Assembly: GCA_022841745.1 (NCBI GenBank)
Contig: JALHQW010000008.1
Location: forward strand, 14,074 to 78,073
From: Saprospiraceae bacterium
GTDB lineage: Bacteria > Bacteroidota > Bacteroidia > Chitinophagales > Saprospiraceae
Direction: 5' to 3'
DNA length: 64,000 bases
Shown here: piece by piece, positions 18,213 through 26,433 of the stretch
How positions within the stretch are numbered: the first letter of the stretch is position 1
Layout: each line of letters begins with the position of its first letter
Made by a program: the position numbers and the translations under genes
The notes under the pieces: model-generated
Told to the model about the DNA's origin: nothing
The model's database searches: none
The model's input: only the letters and a program-made list of their open reading frames with translations

Positions 18213-19910
18213 CTATTTTTGTATCAAAAACTTTCCACTGAGGTTCATAAGGCCATTTTCGCCCCTCAAATGGTAAAAGTAAATCCCGTGTGGCAAGCCT
18301 TCCGTCTCTATATCAAGTAGGTTATATCCTACCTGAAGTTGTTTGGAGAGGGATAACAGCCGCCGCCCTTTACCATCGTAAGCCACCAACTGAACATTGG
18401 TAATGGTTGGACTGCTGAGCGCAATGTTAATACGGTCAGTTGCAGGATTAGGATATAGCTTCAGGCCATATTGTGAGGCTGTCTCCTGTAGGCCGGTGAG
18501 GCTGACATCGTTAATGCTCTGGGCATAAATGGCAATGCCATTGGCTTTGTCCTCTGTCCATACAGCAACCGCTTGGCCACCCATGGGGGCGGTCAGGAAA
18601 ATATTTAACTTGGGGGCTTGGAAGGTTCCCACAGGCTTTGTCTTACCTGGCCATGCAAAAAAGCCGGTTTCATTCAGCAACACGGCATGCAAAGTAGCTG
18701 CGGAAAAGAAGTCATCGCTGGATTTCAGTAGAAAGAAGGGTTTATTATTGATAATGTGCAGGTTGCCTGAGTGGGTGTTATAGCCACCGTCGTTGGGATT
18801 AAAAAGCAACTTGGCGTCATTTGTAAGTTGCCTCTCCCCAGTTTCACTGTCGAACCTCTGGACGTACTCACCTGCGGCACTCCCAAGAAAATATTTATAA
18901 TAAGAGCATACAGCCCATACATTGCCAGTGTTTGGTGAAACGGCGATGCTGATGTCTTTTTCATCATCCGTCACCTCAACATCAAAATCTGACCCGTTTT
19001 CTCCCCAAGGCAGTGTGCCATCCGGGTTTATGCGCTGGACATAGGCATCGGACCGTGGAGAGCCAGAACCATTGTTACCATAATAACCCCAGTAGATGGT
19101 ATCTCCTATTTGTGCCCCACTATAACCGATTTGATAACCGTTGGAAGCATTATCAAACTTAGTTATTTTTTCGGATAGTCTAACAGATTCCACCCACATC
19201 GGGGTGCCATCTGTATCGTATCTTTGGGCATATAGCGTCGAATTTGGGAACCCAGAATAGTTGTGGAAAATCATAGTACAATCCCCATTGGACAATTCGA
19301 ACATCTGGCCAGGAGCTGTCTGGAGCATGCCTATGTCTATGGGCTTAGCAACGGTCCAAACGGCAGCGCCATTGGTGTTGTATTTTTGCATCAGGGCTTT
19401 TTGTAATGAATATGACCGCCAAGCGAGGATAAAATCGCCAGTCGTAAGCGGCAAAAGAGTGACCATGCCAGCGTCAGGGACGATAATGCCGTCTTGTCCC
19501 CAGAGGTGGTTGCCCTGTATGTCCATTTTGAAAATACGGCAATCGCCTTCGAAGGATGCGACGCCAATAATGAGGTTCTCCTCCACATCTGTGGCTGCCG
19601 ACGAAAGGGGTGCCACGTTGATGGGGCCGATGACCTGTCCAACATTGTTGCTTACAAGGACACCGTTGGGGCCTAGCTCCTTATTGCCGAGAGAATCCAG
19701 CACCTGTAGCCAGACTTCATTATAGGGAGGTGTCTCCAGCTTTTTCCAATATACGACATAAGTTTTTCCATCAGTGGTGCTGATAGCGTTTATTACTATG
19801 TTTGGTAAACTCCCGACTTCGGTGTTCACGGCCGTGTCAGTTGTCCACTGCGCATGCAAGGGAGCAGTAATAAGAATTGCAACAATAAGGATGATGTTTT
19901 TCATGTTCAA
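18213..19910 (-). CDS. T9SS type A sorting-domain secreted protein
   Basis: The product is 565 residues with a signal peptide ending 'APLHAQW'. The body is repetitive with a motif of the type 'W..DG', 'GNHLWGQDG', 'GTLPWGENG', 'GAAVWTV', which resembles beta-propeller-like narrative repeats common in Bacteroidetes secreted proteins. The last ~80 residues form a T9SS sorting domain (LYPNPATDR, then 'LLDIETEGLPHGIYFYHLRG'). It is expected to be exported to the cell surface. It sits between block B and the effector region of block C, but nothing in the sequence links it to T6SS function. Confidence 0.88.
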   Translation of the reverse strand: MNMKNIILIVAILITAPLHAQWTTDTAVNTEVGSLPNIVINAISTTDGKTYVVYWKKLETPPYNEVWLQVLDSLGNKELGPNGVLVSNNVGQVIGPINVAPLSSAATDVEENLIIGVASFEGDCRIFKMDIQGNHLWGQDGIIVPDAGMVTLLPLTTGDFILAWRSYSLQKALMQKYNTNGAAVWTVAKPIDIGMLQTAPGQMFELSNGDCTMIFHNYSGFPNSTLYAQRYDTDGTPMWVESVRLSEKITKFDNASNGYQIGYSGAQIGDTIYWGYYGNNGSGSPRSDAYVQRINPDGTLPWGENGSDFDVEVTDDEKDISIAVSPNTGNVWAVCSYYKYFLGSAAGEYVQRFDSETGERQLTNDAKLLFNPNDGGYNTHSGNLHIINNKPFFLLKSSDDFFSAATLHAVLLNETGFFAWPGKTKPVGTFQAPKLNIFLTAPMGGQAVAVWTEDKANGIAIYAQSINDVSLTGLQETASQYGLKLYPNPATDRINIALSSPTITNVQLVAYDGKGRRLLSLSKQLQVGYNLLDIETEGLPHGIYFYHLRGENGLMNLSGKFLIQK

Positions 19911-19936
19911 TTTGATTTAAAAAAATTGAGCCGCTA

Positions 19937-20458
19937 TCAGCTTTTCTGCCAAAATTTCCACCAACTCCTGCGCTTCTTCAATGGCCCAAACACAGGCTCC
20001 GGCTCATGGAACTCCACTGGAATTTCGGCAAAGCCACCTGCCCGCAACCCAGAGACAATTTTAATATAGTCTTGGTATGATAGCCGGTGCCGGTTGCCGA
20101 AGATGATTTGCAGCCGCCGGGGCTTCATCTTCAGTTTCTGCACGAGTATCCACTCCTCCGCATCGTTCACGAGGTTTCCGTCCAGCACGTCGAGGCCCAT
20201 GGCGGGGGTGAAGGTGCAGGGCGCTTCGATGAAGTACCGCCCGGTTGCCAGCACCACCTCCACGATGAAGCGACGGTTGCCCGGCTCCTCGGTCAGGTGG
20301 ACCTTGGTCAGTTTGTGCCCGTCGCAAAGCCCTGCATGCTCCTCCACCTCCCGGGTGGGCAGCATCTTGAAATGCTCCAACGGCATCTGCTCGCTGAGCT
20401 GTGGGTGGTTGAAGTACTGCGGGTACTCCCGGTTGCGTATATAGCCGCTGTTGGGCAT
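19937..20458 (-). CDS. Unknown protein in the T6SS effector region
   Basis: The product is 173 residues from the ATG at 20458 ('MPNSGYIRNREYPQYF'); a start 10 codons upstream is also open. There is no signal peptide or membrane helix. The sequence is beta-rich in the middle ('RRFIVEVVLATGRYFIEAPCTF'), then 'KLKMKPRRLQIIFGNRHRLSYQDYIKI', and ends in a strongly basic and aromatic tail ('KKRRSWWKFWQKS'). The GC-rich codon use resembles the RHS core and DUF4123 genes. It could be an accessory or adaptor protein for secreted cargo, but no family was recognised. Confidence 0.65.
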   Translation of the reverse strand: MPNSGYIRNREYPQYFNHPQLSEQMPLEHFKMLPTREVEEHAGLCDGHKLTKVHLTEEPGNRRFIVEVVLATGRYFIEAPCTFTPAMGLDVLDGNLVNDAEEWILVQKLKMKPRRLQIIFGNRHRLSYQDYIKIVSGLRAGGFAEIPVEFHEPEPVFGPLKKRRSWWKFWQKS

Positions 20459-20547
20459 GGTGGCGTTTTTTTGAAAAACTCCGGCCAAAACAAGCCCAGA
20501 CTATTGACTGGAAAGCTTTCAGCCGGAGTTTTACCCTCAATAACTTC

Positions 20548-22947
20548 TTATTTGCCTGCCGATGCCTGAATATCCTTCAACAGGTTTTCAATGGCATCCA
20601 TCTTGGCAGAAAGCGCTCCGATTTGAGCGTCCCTGTTTTGTAGCTGGCCCTTAAGTTCCTCTATTTGGGCTTGTTGCTCTTGAATGGCTTTGACGAGGAT
20701 GGGGGTGATTTCCGCATAGTTCATTGTCCGAACTTTTTCAGCGTTAGGATCAACAAGCTTTTGGGGGTTCGACGCCCCTTCTTGCTTAGCAGTTGACTCA
20801 TTTTCTTCTTTGGGTACATCAACAAGATCTGGAACTACAACCTCCATTTCTTGGGCAATAAAACCTAGCGTCTTTTTGGTACCTTCTTCATCGGTTTTCC
20901 ACAGATAGGACACAGGCCTCATCTTTAAGACGTCTTTCAAGCCATACTGTAGGGTTCTTATATCTTTCTTCAACCTGACATCCGACACCGTCTGTACACC
21001 ATTCCAATTGTACCTTGTATGTGATTGGCTGGCCCAATTGGCCATCTGCGTGGAATTAAGGGTGTTCGTCACGATTATCCTGCCGTTATAAAGCCCTGCA
21101 CCTTCTACCGTTGGATTGCCGCTAAAGCCTACGACTCCCCAACCCGTATTTGAGGTGCCGAACACACCCCATGCCTCACTTCCACTGTTGCACTCTCCCC
21201 AAGCACCATTACCGTCAAAGCCACCAGCAATGCCCTTGACCGCTGCACCTGGCCCTGCCGAAGAACCTGACACCCCCTCAATAGCTGTTCCGTCGCAATT
21301 GTTCTGCACCCTGAAAGATGGGAAACCTGGGCTGCATTGCGTACAATCGAAAGGTAAAAACCCAGTACCGCAAGTCGTGCCTGGGTTGTTGTTGTTGTTT
21401 TGGACAATATAGGAACCCGGCAAAACAACACTGCCTCCGTTAGGAGTAAGTGACAGTATCGAATTGTTCAATTGCAATTGCTGGATTTCATTGGAAGGAC
21501 TCGGGTCATTGGCACTAATGGTCGTCCCATTGATTGTAATACCATTACCCGCTTGGTAGTTGGAGCCACCTGTTGTTGGAAGCGTCACCGTATTGCCATT
21601 GGACAAGGTTAGCTGATTGCCCGAAACAGATAGCATCTGCAATTCATTGCTTGTAGAATTGTCGCCATCTCCTGTATTGGAGATAATATTGCCGTTGATG
21701 CCGATGCCTGTGCCCGCCGTGTAGGTCGTACCGGTCGGCAGGGTCACTGTATTGCCGTTCTCGATGCTCAACTGGTTGCCGTTAAGGGTCAATGCCTGAT
21801 TGTCATCCAAGGTGACCGAACCACCACTGGGGTTCAATGTCAGCGTATTGCCGCTCAAAGACAATGACTGTATCTCATTGGTGGACGAAAGGTCGCCCGT
21901 ATTGGCGATGGTGGTGCCATTGATGGCAATGCCAGTTCCGGCAATATAGGTAACACCGGTCGGGAGGGTAACAGTATTGCCATTTTCGATGGTCAATTGG
22001 TTGCCGATAACCGTCAAATTCTGGTCGTCGCTCCCGCCAGATGGCAAGGTAATCGTGCCGCCGTTGGGGTTGAGGGACAACTGGTTGCCACCCGTCAGCA
22101 CCAAGGTCTGCAGCTCGTTGGTGGGGTTGGCATCAATCGTAACAGCATTGCCATTCTCAATACCCAGCACATTGCCATTGAGTGTCAGCAATTGGTCATC
22201 GGTACCTGGAGGGGCGGTAGGTAGTGTGACGGAACCACCCCCTGGTTGAAGCGTCAAGGTATTGCCATTCAAGGTCAAGGTCTGTATTTCATTGGTGGCA
22301 CTGTTGTCGTTGTTTGGCGGCAGTGTTATCGTGTTGCCATTGGATATGGTAATCTGGTTGCCGCTGATGGACAATTGCTGAGCATCGGTTCCCAAAGGAA
22401 GCATGACAGAATTGCCGCTCGGAAGGATGCTCAACTGGTTGCCCGTTAGCTGCAAGCTCTGCAACTCGTTGGTGGTGCTGTTGTCATTATCGCCCGTGTT
22501 GGAAATGACATTGCCACTGATGGCAATGCCCTGCCCTGCCGTGTAGGTTTGGCTGCCGCCGTTGCCCGATGTTTCGGCGTACAAAGCATAGGGCACGCTC
22601 AGTAGTTGGGTAAGCGGTCCAACCTCACCGTTGATAGTAGTCCGCAGGTATTTCGGGCCATCCACCCAATTGATATTGTCAAACCCAGCCTGGTTTTGGG
22701 AACCAATCTTCAAATTGAACAAGCCCGTAATAGGGTCGGAAGTGGCCGACTGCTCCTCCGTGAACTCCGGCTGGCCAACGCCCAGGGAATTGGTAAAAAT
22801 CTCAAACTTGACAATAAGCGATTCGTTCCCCAGCGGCTCCCCATTAGCCGCCCTCGCAATGGCTTGGTAGTTCATTACTTGGGGCGCCTGCGCGTATAAG
22901 GATGCGCCTAAAAGTCCTAAACAGATGATGATAAATATCTTTTTCAT
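20548..22947 (-). CDS. Fibre-like protein with C-terminal S74 intramolecular chaperone domain
   Basis: The product is 799 residues. A signal peptide (ending near 'LYAQAPQVMNYQAIARA') is followed by the N-terminal domain usual for Bacteroidetes fibre-like proteins ('YLRTTINGEVGPLTQLLSVPYALYAETSG'). Residues ~120-520 are short repeats of the form 'GNQLSIENGNTVTLP.GTTYTAGTGI.INGN'. The C-terminal region has 'SDVRLKKDIRTLQYGLKDVLKMRPVSYLWK', the Peptidase_S74/tail-fibre chaperone signature, followed by a coiled-coil end. S74 domains trim themselves from trimeric fibres. The product is probably a trimeric surface fibre. It overlaps the next upstream gene by 4 bases. Confidence 0.9.
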   Translation of the reverse strand: MKKIFIIICLGLLGASLYAQAPQVMNYQAIARAANGEPLGNESLIVKFEIFTNSLGVGQPEFTEEQSATSDPITGLFNLKIGSQNQAGFDNINWVDGPKYLRTTINGEVGPLTQLLSVPYALYAETSGNGGSQTYTAGQGIAISGNVISNTGDNDNSTTNELQSLQLTGNQLSILPSGNSVMLPLGTDAQQLSISGNQITISNGNTITLPPNNDNSATNEIQTLTLNGNTLTLQPGGGSVTLPTAPPGTDDQLLTLNGNVLGIENGNAVTIDANPTNELQTLVLTGGNQLSLNPNGGTITLPSGGSDDQNLTVIGNQLTIENGNTVTLPTGVTYIAGTGIAINGTTIANTGDLSSTNEIQSLSLSGNTLTLNPSGGSVTLDDNQALTLNGNQLSIENGNTVTLPTGTTYTAGTGIGINGNIISNTGDGDNSTSNELQMLSVSGNQLTLSNGNTVTLPTTGGSNYQAGNGITINGTTISANDPSPSNEIQQLQLNNSILSLTPNGGSVVLPGSYIVQNNNNNPGTTCGTGFLPFDCTQCSPGFPSFRVQNNCDGTAIEGVSGSSAGPGAAVKGIAGGFDGNGAWGECNSGSEAWGVFGTSNTGWGVVGFSGNPTVEGAGLYNGRIIVTNTLNSTQMANWASQSHTRYNWNGVQTVSDVRLKKDIRTLQYGLKDVLKMRPVSYLWKTDEEGTKKTLGFIAQEMEVVVPDLVDVPKEENESTAKQEGASNPQKLVDPNAEKVRTMNYAEITPILVKAIQEQQAQIEELKGQLQNRDAQIGALSAKMDAIENLLKDIQASAGK
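21430..22540 (-). repeat. Degenerate internal repeats within the fibre gene
   Basis: This coding segment is built from many imperfect copies of a unit encoding 'GN.L.IENGNTVTLP' and 'AGTGI.INGN.ISNTGD'. Copies share long nucleotide stretches, for example the repeated codons for ENGNTVTLP near 21750, 21980 and 22170. Such repeats allow length change by recombination and are typical for the stalk of fibre proteins. Confidence 0.75.
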
Positions 22948-23423
22948 TGCTTGATGATTTTGATGTTTTTAAGAAGTTGGTTGTCCTCGGATGAAAGTGA
23001 CAGGAAGAAAGTGCCTGCTGGCAGCCAGCTGATGTCCATTGGTGCATACTTGAACTTGCCATCGGTGATGTGCCGACCGAGCACATCGGTGATGGCAAAA
23101 CCAGTGAAACCCGTATAGTCCGTCTCGATAGTCAGCCGCCCGTCGGTCGGGTTGGGAAAGACCTTTAACTGGTACTGCTCGTCGAATACCTCATTGGCAC
23201 CTACCAGGAAATGGTAGTTCGGCTGGATGACCCCCGCTGTGGTGTATTTCTCATTGCCAGGACTGCCGACCGTGGCCGTGGCCAGCTCCCCCACCGAGTA
23301 CTCGACAAAGCTGCCGTTCGCCAAGGTGACCATGCCACCGTTGGTGTTCAGCGCAGCTTGCGCCCGTAATAGAAGCGGTGACCCATAAAGCACGAGGAAA
23401 AAAAAGAGGATTGTTCTTTTCAT
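22944..23423 (-). CDS. Small T9SS sorting-domain protein paired with the fibre gene
   Basis: The product is 159 residues. A signal peptide ('FFFLVLYGSPLLLRAQA') is followed by a short beta region 'GSFVEYSVGELATATVG...TTAGVIQPNY', and then a T9SS sorting domain with 'VFPNPTDGRLTIE' and a final 'LLKNIKIIKQ' strand. Its stop overlaps the start of the S74 fibre gene by 4 bases, so the two are co-translated. Small proteins of this kind next to S74 fibre genes are a recurring arrangement in Bacteroidetes. A direct partnership (surface anchor for the fibre) is an inference. Confidence 0.85.
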   Translation of the reverse strand: MKRTILFFFLVLYGSPLLLRAQAALNTNGGMVTLANGSFVEYSVGELATATVGSPGNEKYTTAGVIQPNYHFLVGANEVFDEQYQLKVFPNPTDGRLTIETDYTGFTGFAITDVLGRHITDGKFKYAPMDISWLPAGTFFLSLSSEDNQLLKNIKIIKQ

Positions 23424-23514
23424 AGGGTGTGGGTTTGTTTTTTGCCTACTTCTCGCTTTCGGCGGTGCGCCCTGATTTTTGGTGGAGCAGGTGAGGGAGG
23501 CCTGCTGGTTGTTT

Positions 23515-23913
23515 TTAACTCGGCCTTAGCCAAGCATCTATTTGTGAGGAGATAGTGTTGTACCTGCTCCAGTAAATTAAATTGATTTTTGATTGCACAA
23601 CGCTACATAAGATAAGAAAATAGGCCAATCCAGTCCAAAATTGTTTCCCATCATCATCTAAAAAATTTAAAAAGATACCTGCTCCTATAATAACATAGCC
23701 CCAATAGTTGAAATTCGTAGCCTTTTTAAGGTTGTGGTTTGCTAATCCAGTTAAATTGTTCCAACTCCTCAATTGAGTATCAATTTTGTAGGAATTATCC
23801 ACAAAAGAAACAATTACATGCAAGTTGAAAAAATCCTTGATAATAACCTGCTCCCCTTTTTCCTCAAACTCCCAGTTCACTCGTTTTAAGTTGGCAATCA
23901 GTTGTTCTTTCAT
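23515..23913 (-). CDS. Small membrane protein, unknown; possible immunity protein
   Basis: The product is 132 residues. A soluble N-terminal part of ~68 residues precedes two hydrophobic helices ('YWGYVIIGAGIFLNFL' and 'TGLAYFLILCSVVQ'). The DNA is distinctly AT-richer than the neighbouring genes at 24.0-25.8 kb. A small, compositionally foreign membrane protein placed downstream of a muramidase effector fits an immunity protein, but muramidase immunity is usually periplasmic and no family was recognised. The call stays open. Confidence 0.6.
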   Translation of the reverse strand: MKEQLIANLKRVNWEFEEKGEQVIIKDFFNLHVIVSFVDNSYKIDTQLRSWNNLTGLANHNLKKATNFNYWGYVIIGAGIFLNFLDDDGKQFWTGLAYFLILCSVVQSKINLIYWSRYNTISSQIDAWLRPS

Positions 23914-23951
23914 AATGGTTGGCTTTCGTTTTGTGATGAAATTATCGTGAT

Positions 23952-24593
23952 TTAAAATACCCGCTGATACCTATCCCCCGTATAATCCGTCAGGCGGCAC
24001 TCGCAGCGGGCCATCACTGTGGTCTTCAACTCCCACTGTGGTACGCCCCAGCCAGCACCCATTGGGTACAGTTCGTCGTTGATGTTTTGGCGCTGATAAA
24101 TCTCGCTGCTGCGGGCAAAATCCCGCTCGATTTTGGTCACCATATCTGGGTTTTTGGCGAAGACCCGCTTCCATTCGGCCATCGTCTCCTTGGCAGTCTT
24201 TCCCGATACGTAGGTATCCTTTAGCAGTATGTATTCCGGCTCGGTAAGGAAGCGGCGCATAGCCTCCAAGTGAATCGTCAACGGCACCACCTTGGCCAGC
24301 CTTTTCCGTTGGAAAATTTTCATATCGTGCTCCTTTTTCTCGTCGCCATTGATAGCTTGCTGAAGCTTGCTGCCGCCGAAGCGGTGGCCGGGAAACACGC
24401 TGGTACCCATCCTATCGAAGTCGTAGGTGTGCGCTGGTGGCTGCAGGATGAAAATGTCCGCCCCCTGCCGCAGGCGGCCCTTGTTGTAGCCCAAGAGGCT
24501 TTCGATTTCGGAAAGCGAATGGTCGAGCAGGTGCTCTTCGAGGGTAAAGAACCCACGGACGGGGAGTTGTATGTCGAGGCCGAGTTGTACCAT
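23952..24593 (-). CDS. Unknown protein directly downstream of the muramidase effector
   Basis: The product is 213 residues with no signal peptide or membrane helix. Visible features are an N-terminal 'EEHLLDHSLSEIESLLGYNKGRLRQGADIFIL', a central basic helical region ('KIFQRKRLAKVVPLTIHLEAMRRF') and a C-terminal 'WGVPQWELKTTVMARCECRLTDY'. It follows the muramidase gene by 42 bases on the same strand. It may be an effector-associated or structural accessory protein of the VgrG/PAAR tip, since it is too large and too soluble for a typical membrane immunity protein. No family was recognised. Confidence 0.65.
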   Translation of the reverse strand: MVQLGLDIQLPVRGFFTLEEHLLDHSLSEIESLLGYNKGRLRQGADIFILQPPAHTYDFDRMGTSVFPGHRFGGSKLQQAINGDEKKEHDMKIFQRKRLAKVVPLTIHLEAMRRFLTEPEYILLKDTYVSGKTAKETMAEWKRVFAKNPDMVTKIERDFARSSEIYQRQNINDELYPMGAGWGVPQWELKTTVMARCECRLTDYTGDRYQRVF

Positions 24594-24635
24594 AGGGTGC
24601 GTGGATTATGGTTAATTTATTGTTCAGTTAGTACA

Positions 24636-25259
24636 TCATTTTATACCAGTTTCCAAAAACTTGATTCGCCTATCATGCCTATCCTTCGGCACCTTGGCCG
24701 AAACTTGAATCCGCTCCAAGGCTTTGATGATTCTTTTCAAATCACCGGAAAGCAGGTCCTTCTGGATTTCCTGCCGCATATAAGGCGAATAATCGCCCCG
24801 GAAGTGCATATCCGTTATTAATTCCCTGACCCTCGCATCCATCTTGCCCCAGTCGCACTCACCATATTTTTTCACGACATCCTTTTTCATGCAGAGCCTG
24901 TGTGCATCCGCATAGTATTTGGCATAGGCCATCTCGAAAAGCCGTACCTGCTGCTCTTCCGAAATCTCGATGGCCTTGACGTCGTCCCGCTCGACAAAAG
25001 TCTTTGCGATTCCGCCCGAAAGCCCGGCACCCTCCGCCAATATGTTTGCATTGGCCGTGGAAAGGCCCGCCGTAATCAGGTCCGTCTTCACGATTTCCCG
25101 TTGCCGCAGCTTCATGTCGTAGCCACGCCCGATGGTCACGCCGGATGCCCCGCCCGGCCAGTGCGCCCGCCGGGAATAGTAGATGCTGTCTGCGTCGTTG
25201 TTGCCTTCTGAGTTCCAGGTCAACAATCCTCTTGATGGTTGTAAAGTACCGCCAGCCAT
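24636..25259 (-). CDS. Pesticin-like muramidase, probable T6SS antibacterial effector
   Basis: The product is 207 residues with no signal peptide. The N-terminal part carries the phage-lysozyme/pesticin active-site pattern: Glu18 in 'WNSEGN', and 'SGVTIGRGYDMK' with Thr42 and Asp48. The E-T-D spacing closely follows that of pesticin. The rest is helical, as in lysozyme folds ('EISEEQQVRLFEMAYAKYY'). Such proteins cleave the peptidoglycan glycan backbone. Without a signal peptide it needs another route to the periplasm of a target cell, and the surrounding VgrG, PAAR and DUF4123 genes point to T6SS delivery. Confidence 0.82.
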   Translation of the reverse strand: MAGGTLQPSRGLLTWNSEGNNDADSIYYSRRAHWPGGASGVTIGRGYDMKLRQREIVKTDLITAGLSTANANILAEGAGLSGGIAKTFVERDDVKAIEISEEQQVRLFEMAYAKYYADAHRLCMKKDVVKKYGECDWGKMDARVRELITDMHFRGDYSPYMRQEIQKDLLSGDLKRIIKALERIQVSAKVPKDRHDRRIKFLETGIK

Positions 25260-25290
25260 TTGCCTGCCATTGAATGGTTATCTGTGTCGG

Positions 25291-25327
25291 ATACCGATAC
25301 GATTGCTTAAAGCAATCGTATCGGTAT
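25291..25327. promoter_or_regulatory. 17-bp perfect hairpin between adaptor and muramidase genes
   Basis: Bases 25291-25307 pair perfectly with 25311-25327 around a 3-base TAA loop. The hairpin lies in the 77-base gap between the DUF4123 stop (25337) and the muramidase start (25259), both on the minus strand. There is no T-run after it, so full termination is unlikely. It could reduce read-through or protect the upstream transcript end, making effector level differ from adaptor level. Confidence 0.7.
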
Positions 25328-25336
25328 TCCAGCTAT

Positions 25337-25837
25337 TTACAATTTCAACGTATTCTCAAACCTATCCACCTTCAACTGCCCTTGAAAATGCGAGAAAACA
25401 ATCAAGCTCTCCTCGTGTACATCCTCGCAGATGAACAGCTTCACCGGGCCGAAGAACTCCTTGACCTGCGCCGCATCGCAGGTGGGCAGGAAGGTACGCA
25501 TCACCCGTGGGTCGTAGAAGCGGAAGTAGAGCTTTTCCCCGTCTTCCGTTTTCACCATCAGGAACTTGCGGAAATGCCGATACACCTCCTCGAACGGCGC
25601 AGATGCAAACACGGGTACCCCCCACGACTGCCCCCAGCCATGCTGGAAGTACCAGGCTGCCAAGGGCGTGCCCGCCCGCAGCTCGAACAGGTACGGCGAT
25701 GCCCGGCGGTTCTCCTCCTTGTCCCCTTTGTAAAAGGACTCGTGCTTGGCGCCCAGCACCAATGCCTCGTCTTGGCGCTGGCCTGCGGAGGCGGCGTCGA
25801 GGAGGAGGAAGTTGAAGGGGGGGGAGGGAGTACCCAT
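25337..25837 (-). CDS. DUF4123-family T6SS effector adaptor
   Basis: The product is 166 residues from the ATG at 25837, which lies 11 bases after the SUFU gene stop; a longer frame upstream would overlap that gene. It opens with 'NFLLLDAAS' and continues with 'ASPYLFELRAGTPLAAWYF' and 'YRHFRKFLMVKTEDGEKLYFRFYDPRVMRTFLP', the characteristic DUF4123 pattern. DUF4123 proteins are chaperones that load a specific effector onto VgrG or PAAR and are usually encoded just before that effector. The next gene downstream is the muramidase, which is therefore the most likely client. Confidence 0.85.
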   Translation of the reverse strand: MGTPSPPFNFLLLDAASAGQRQDEALVLGAKHESFYKGDKEENRRASPYLFELRAGTPLAAWYFQHGWGQSWGVPVFASAPFEEVYRHFRKFLMVKTEDGEKLYFRFYDPRVMRTFLPTCDAAQVKEFFGPVKLFICEDVHEESLIVFSHFQGQLKVDRFENTLKL

Positions 25838-25847
25838 TAATGAATGA

Positions 25848-26423
25848 TTAAATAGCTGATTCCCTGTTGAGGTCATAAAAATCAATGCCTTTTCTTTCAA
25901 AAAGGTCTTCAAGCGCATCACTTCCATTCTCCATTTCGTATTGATTTTCTTCCTCGGAAATAGGGATTGCCATCACCCATGCTACTGTCTTAGTTTCCAA
26001 ATAAACTGTTTCTAAATTCTCCCAAAGGAAAGGAGACATAAAATACAAATGCTTCATTTTCAATTCAGGATAATAATCGGCGATAGCATTCAACAATATT
26101 GAACCTGGAGAGCAAAACCAAGGTTTATTTATACAATAAAATGCTGCTGAAACCAGTATGTTTGGGAACATTTCGTAGTTCTTATACGAAGCTCCAACAA
26201 TCTCAAATCTAATAGGGTATTCTACCCCATCTTGATAAAGTGGAAAATCGGAAAGTCCAATTGTTCCATAATGCATTACCTTGGTATTCAAAGGATAAGG
26301 ACAAAACAAAACAGCCATATGCTGGATGTGGTTATCATCCCAAAATCCTTGAACTTCTGCTTTAGGGCAAAAAACCCCTTGAAGTCTTTTAGCTAAAATT
26401 TTATTATCCACTGAAACTGCCAT
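25848..26423 (-). CDS. SUFU-family immunity protein for the RHS toxin
   Basis: The product is 191 residues, cytosolic. It contains 'MHYGTIGLSDFPLY', 'YPIRFEIVGASYKNYEMFPNILVSAAFY', 'GSILLNAIADYYPELKMKHLYFMSPFLWENL' and 'VAWVMAIPISEEE', a pattern of the suppressor-of-fused domain. SUFU-type proteins are known immunity partners of bacterial polymorphic nuclease toxins. The gene starts 10 bases after the RHS stop and shares the AT-rich composition of the toxin tip, so the two probably arrived together. It would neutralise the GH-E nuclease in the producing cell and in sisters. Confidence 0.85.
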   Translation of the reverse strand: MAVSVDNKILAKRLQGVFCPKAEVQGFWDDNHIQHMAVLFCPYPLNTKVMHYGTIGLSDFPLYQDGVEYPIRFEIVGASYKNYEMFPNILVSAAFYCINKPWFCSPGSILLNAIADYYPELKMKHLYFMSPFLWENLETVYLETKTVAWVMAIPISEEENQYEMENGSDALEDLFERKGIDFYDLNRESAI

Positions 26424-26433
26424 GTTAAAATTT

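Noticed and set aside
21430-22540. The regular repeats as a CRISPR array
   Set aside because: The repeats are coding, imperfect and without constant-length unique spacers, and no cas genes are present in the window.
20548-23423. The S74 fibre as evidence for a prophage or an extracellular contractile injection system
   Set aside because: The protein has a Sec signal peptide and a T9SS partner, and the locus has ClpV, TssN, TssO and VgrG of a cell-anchored T6SS. No phage capsid or eCIS-specific gene is nearby.
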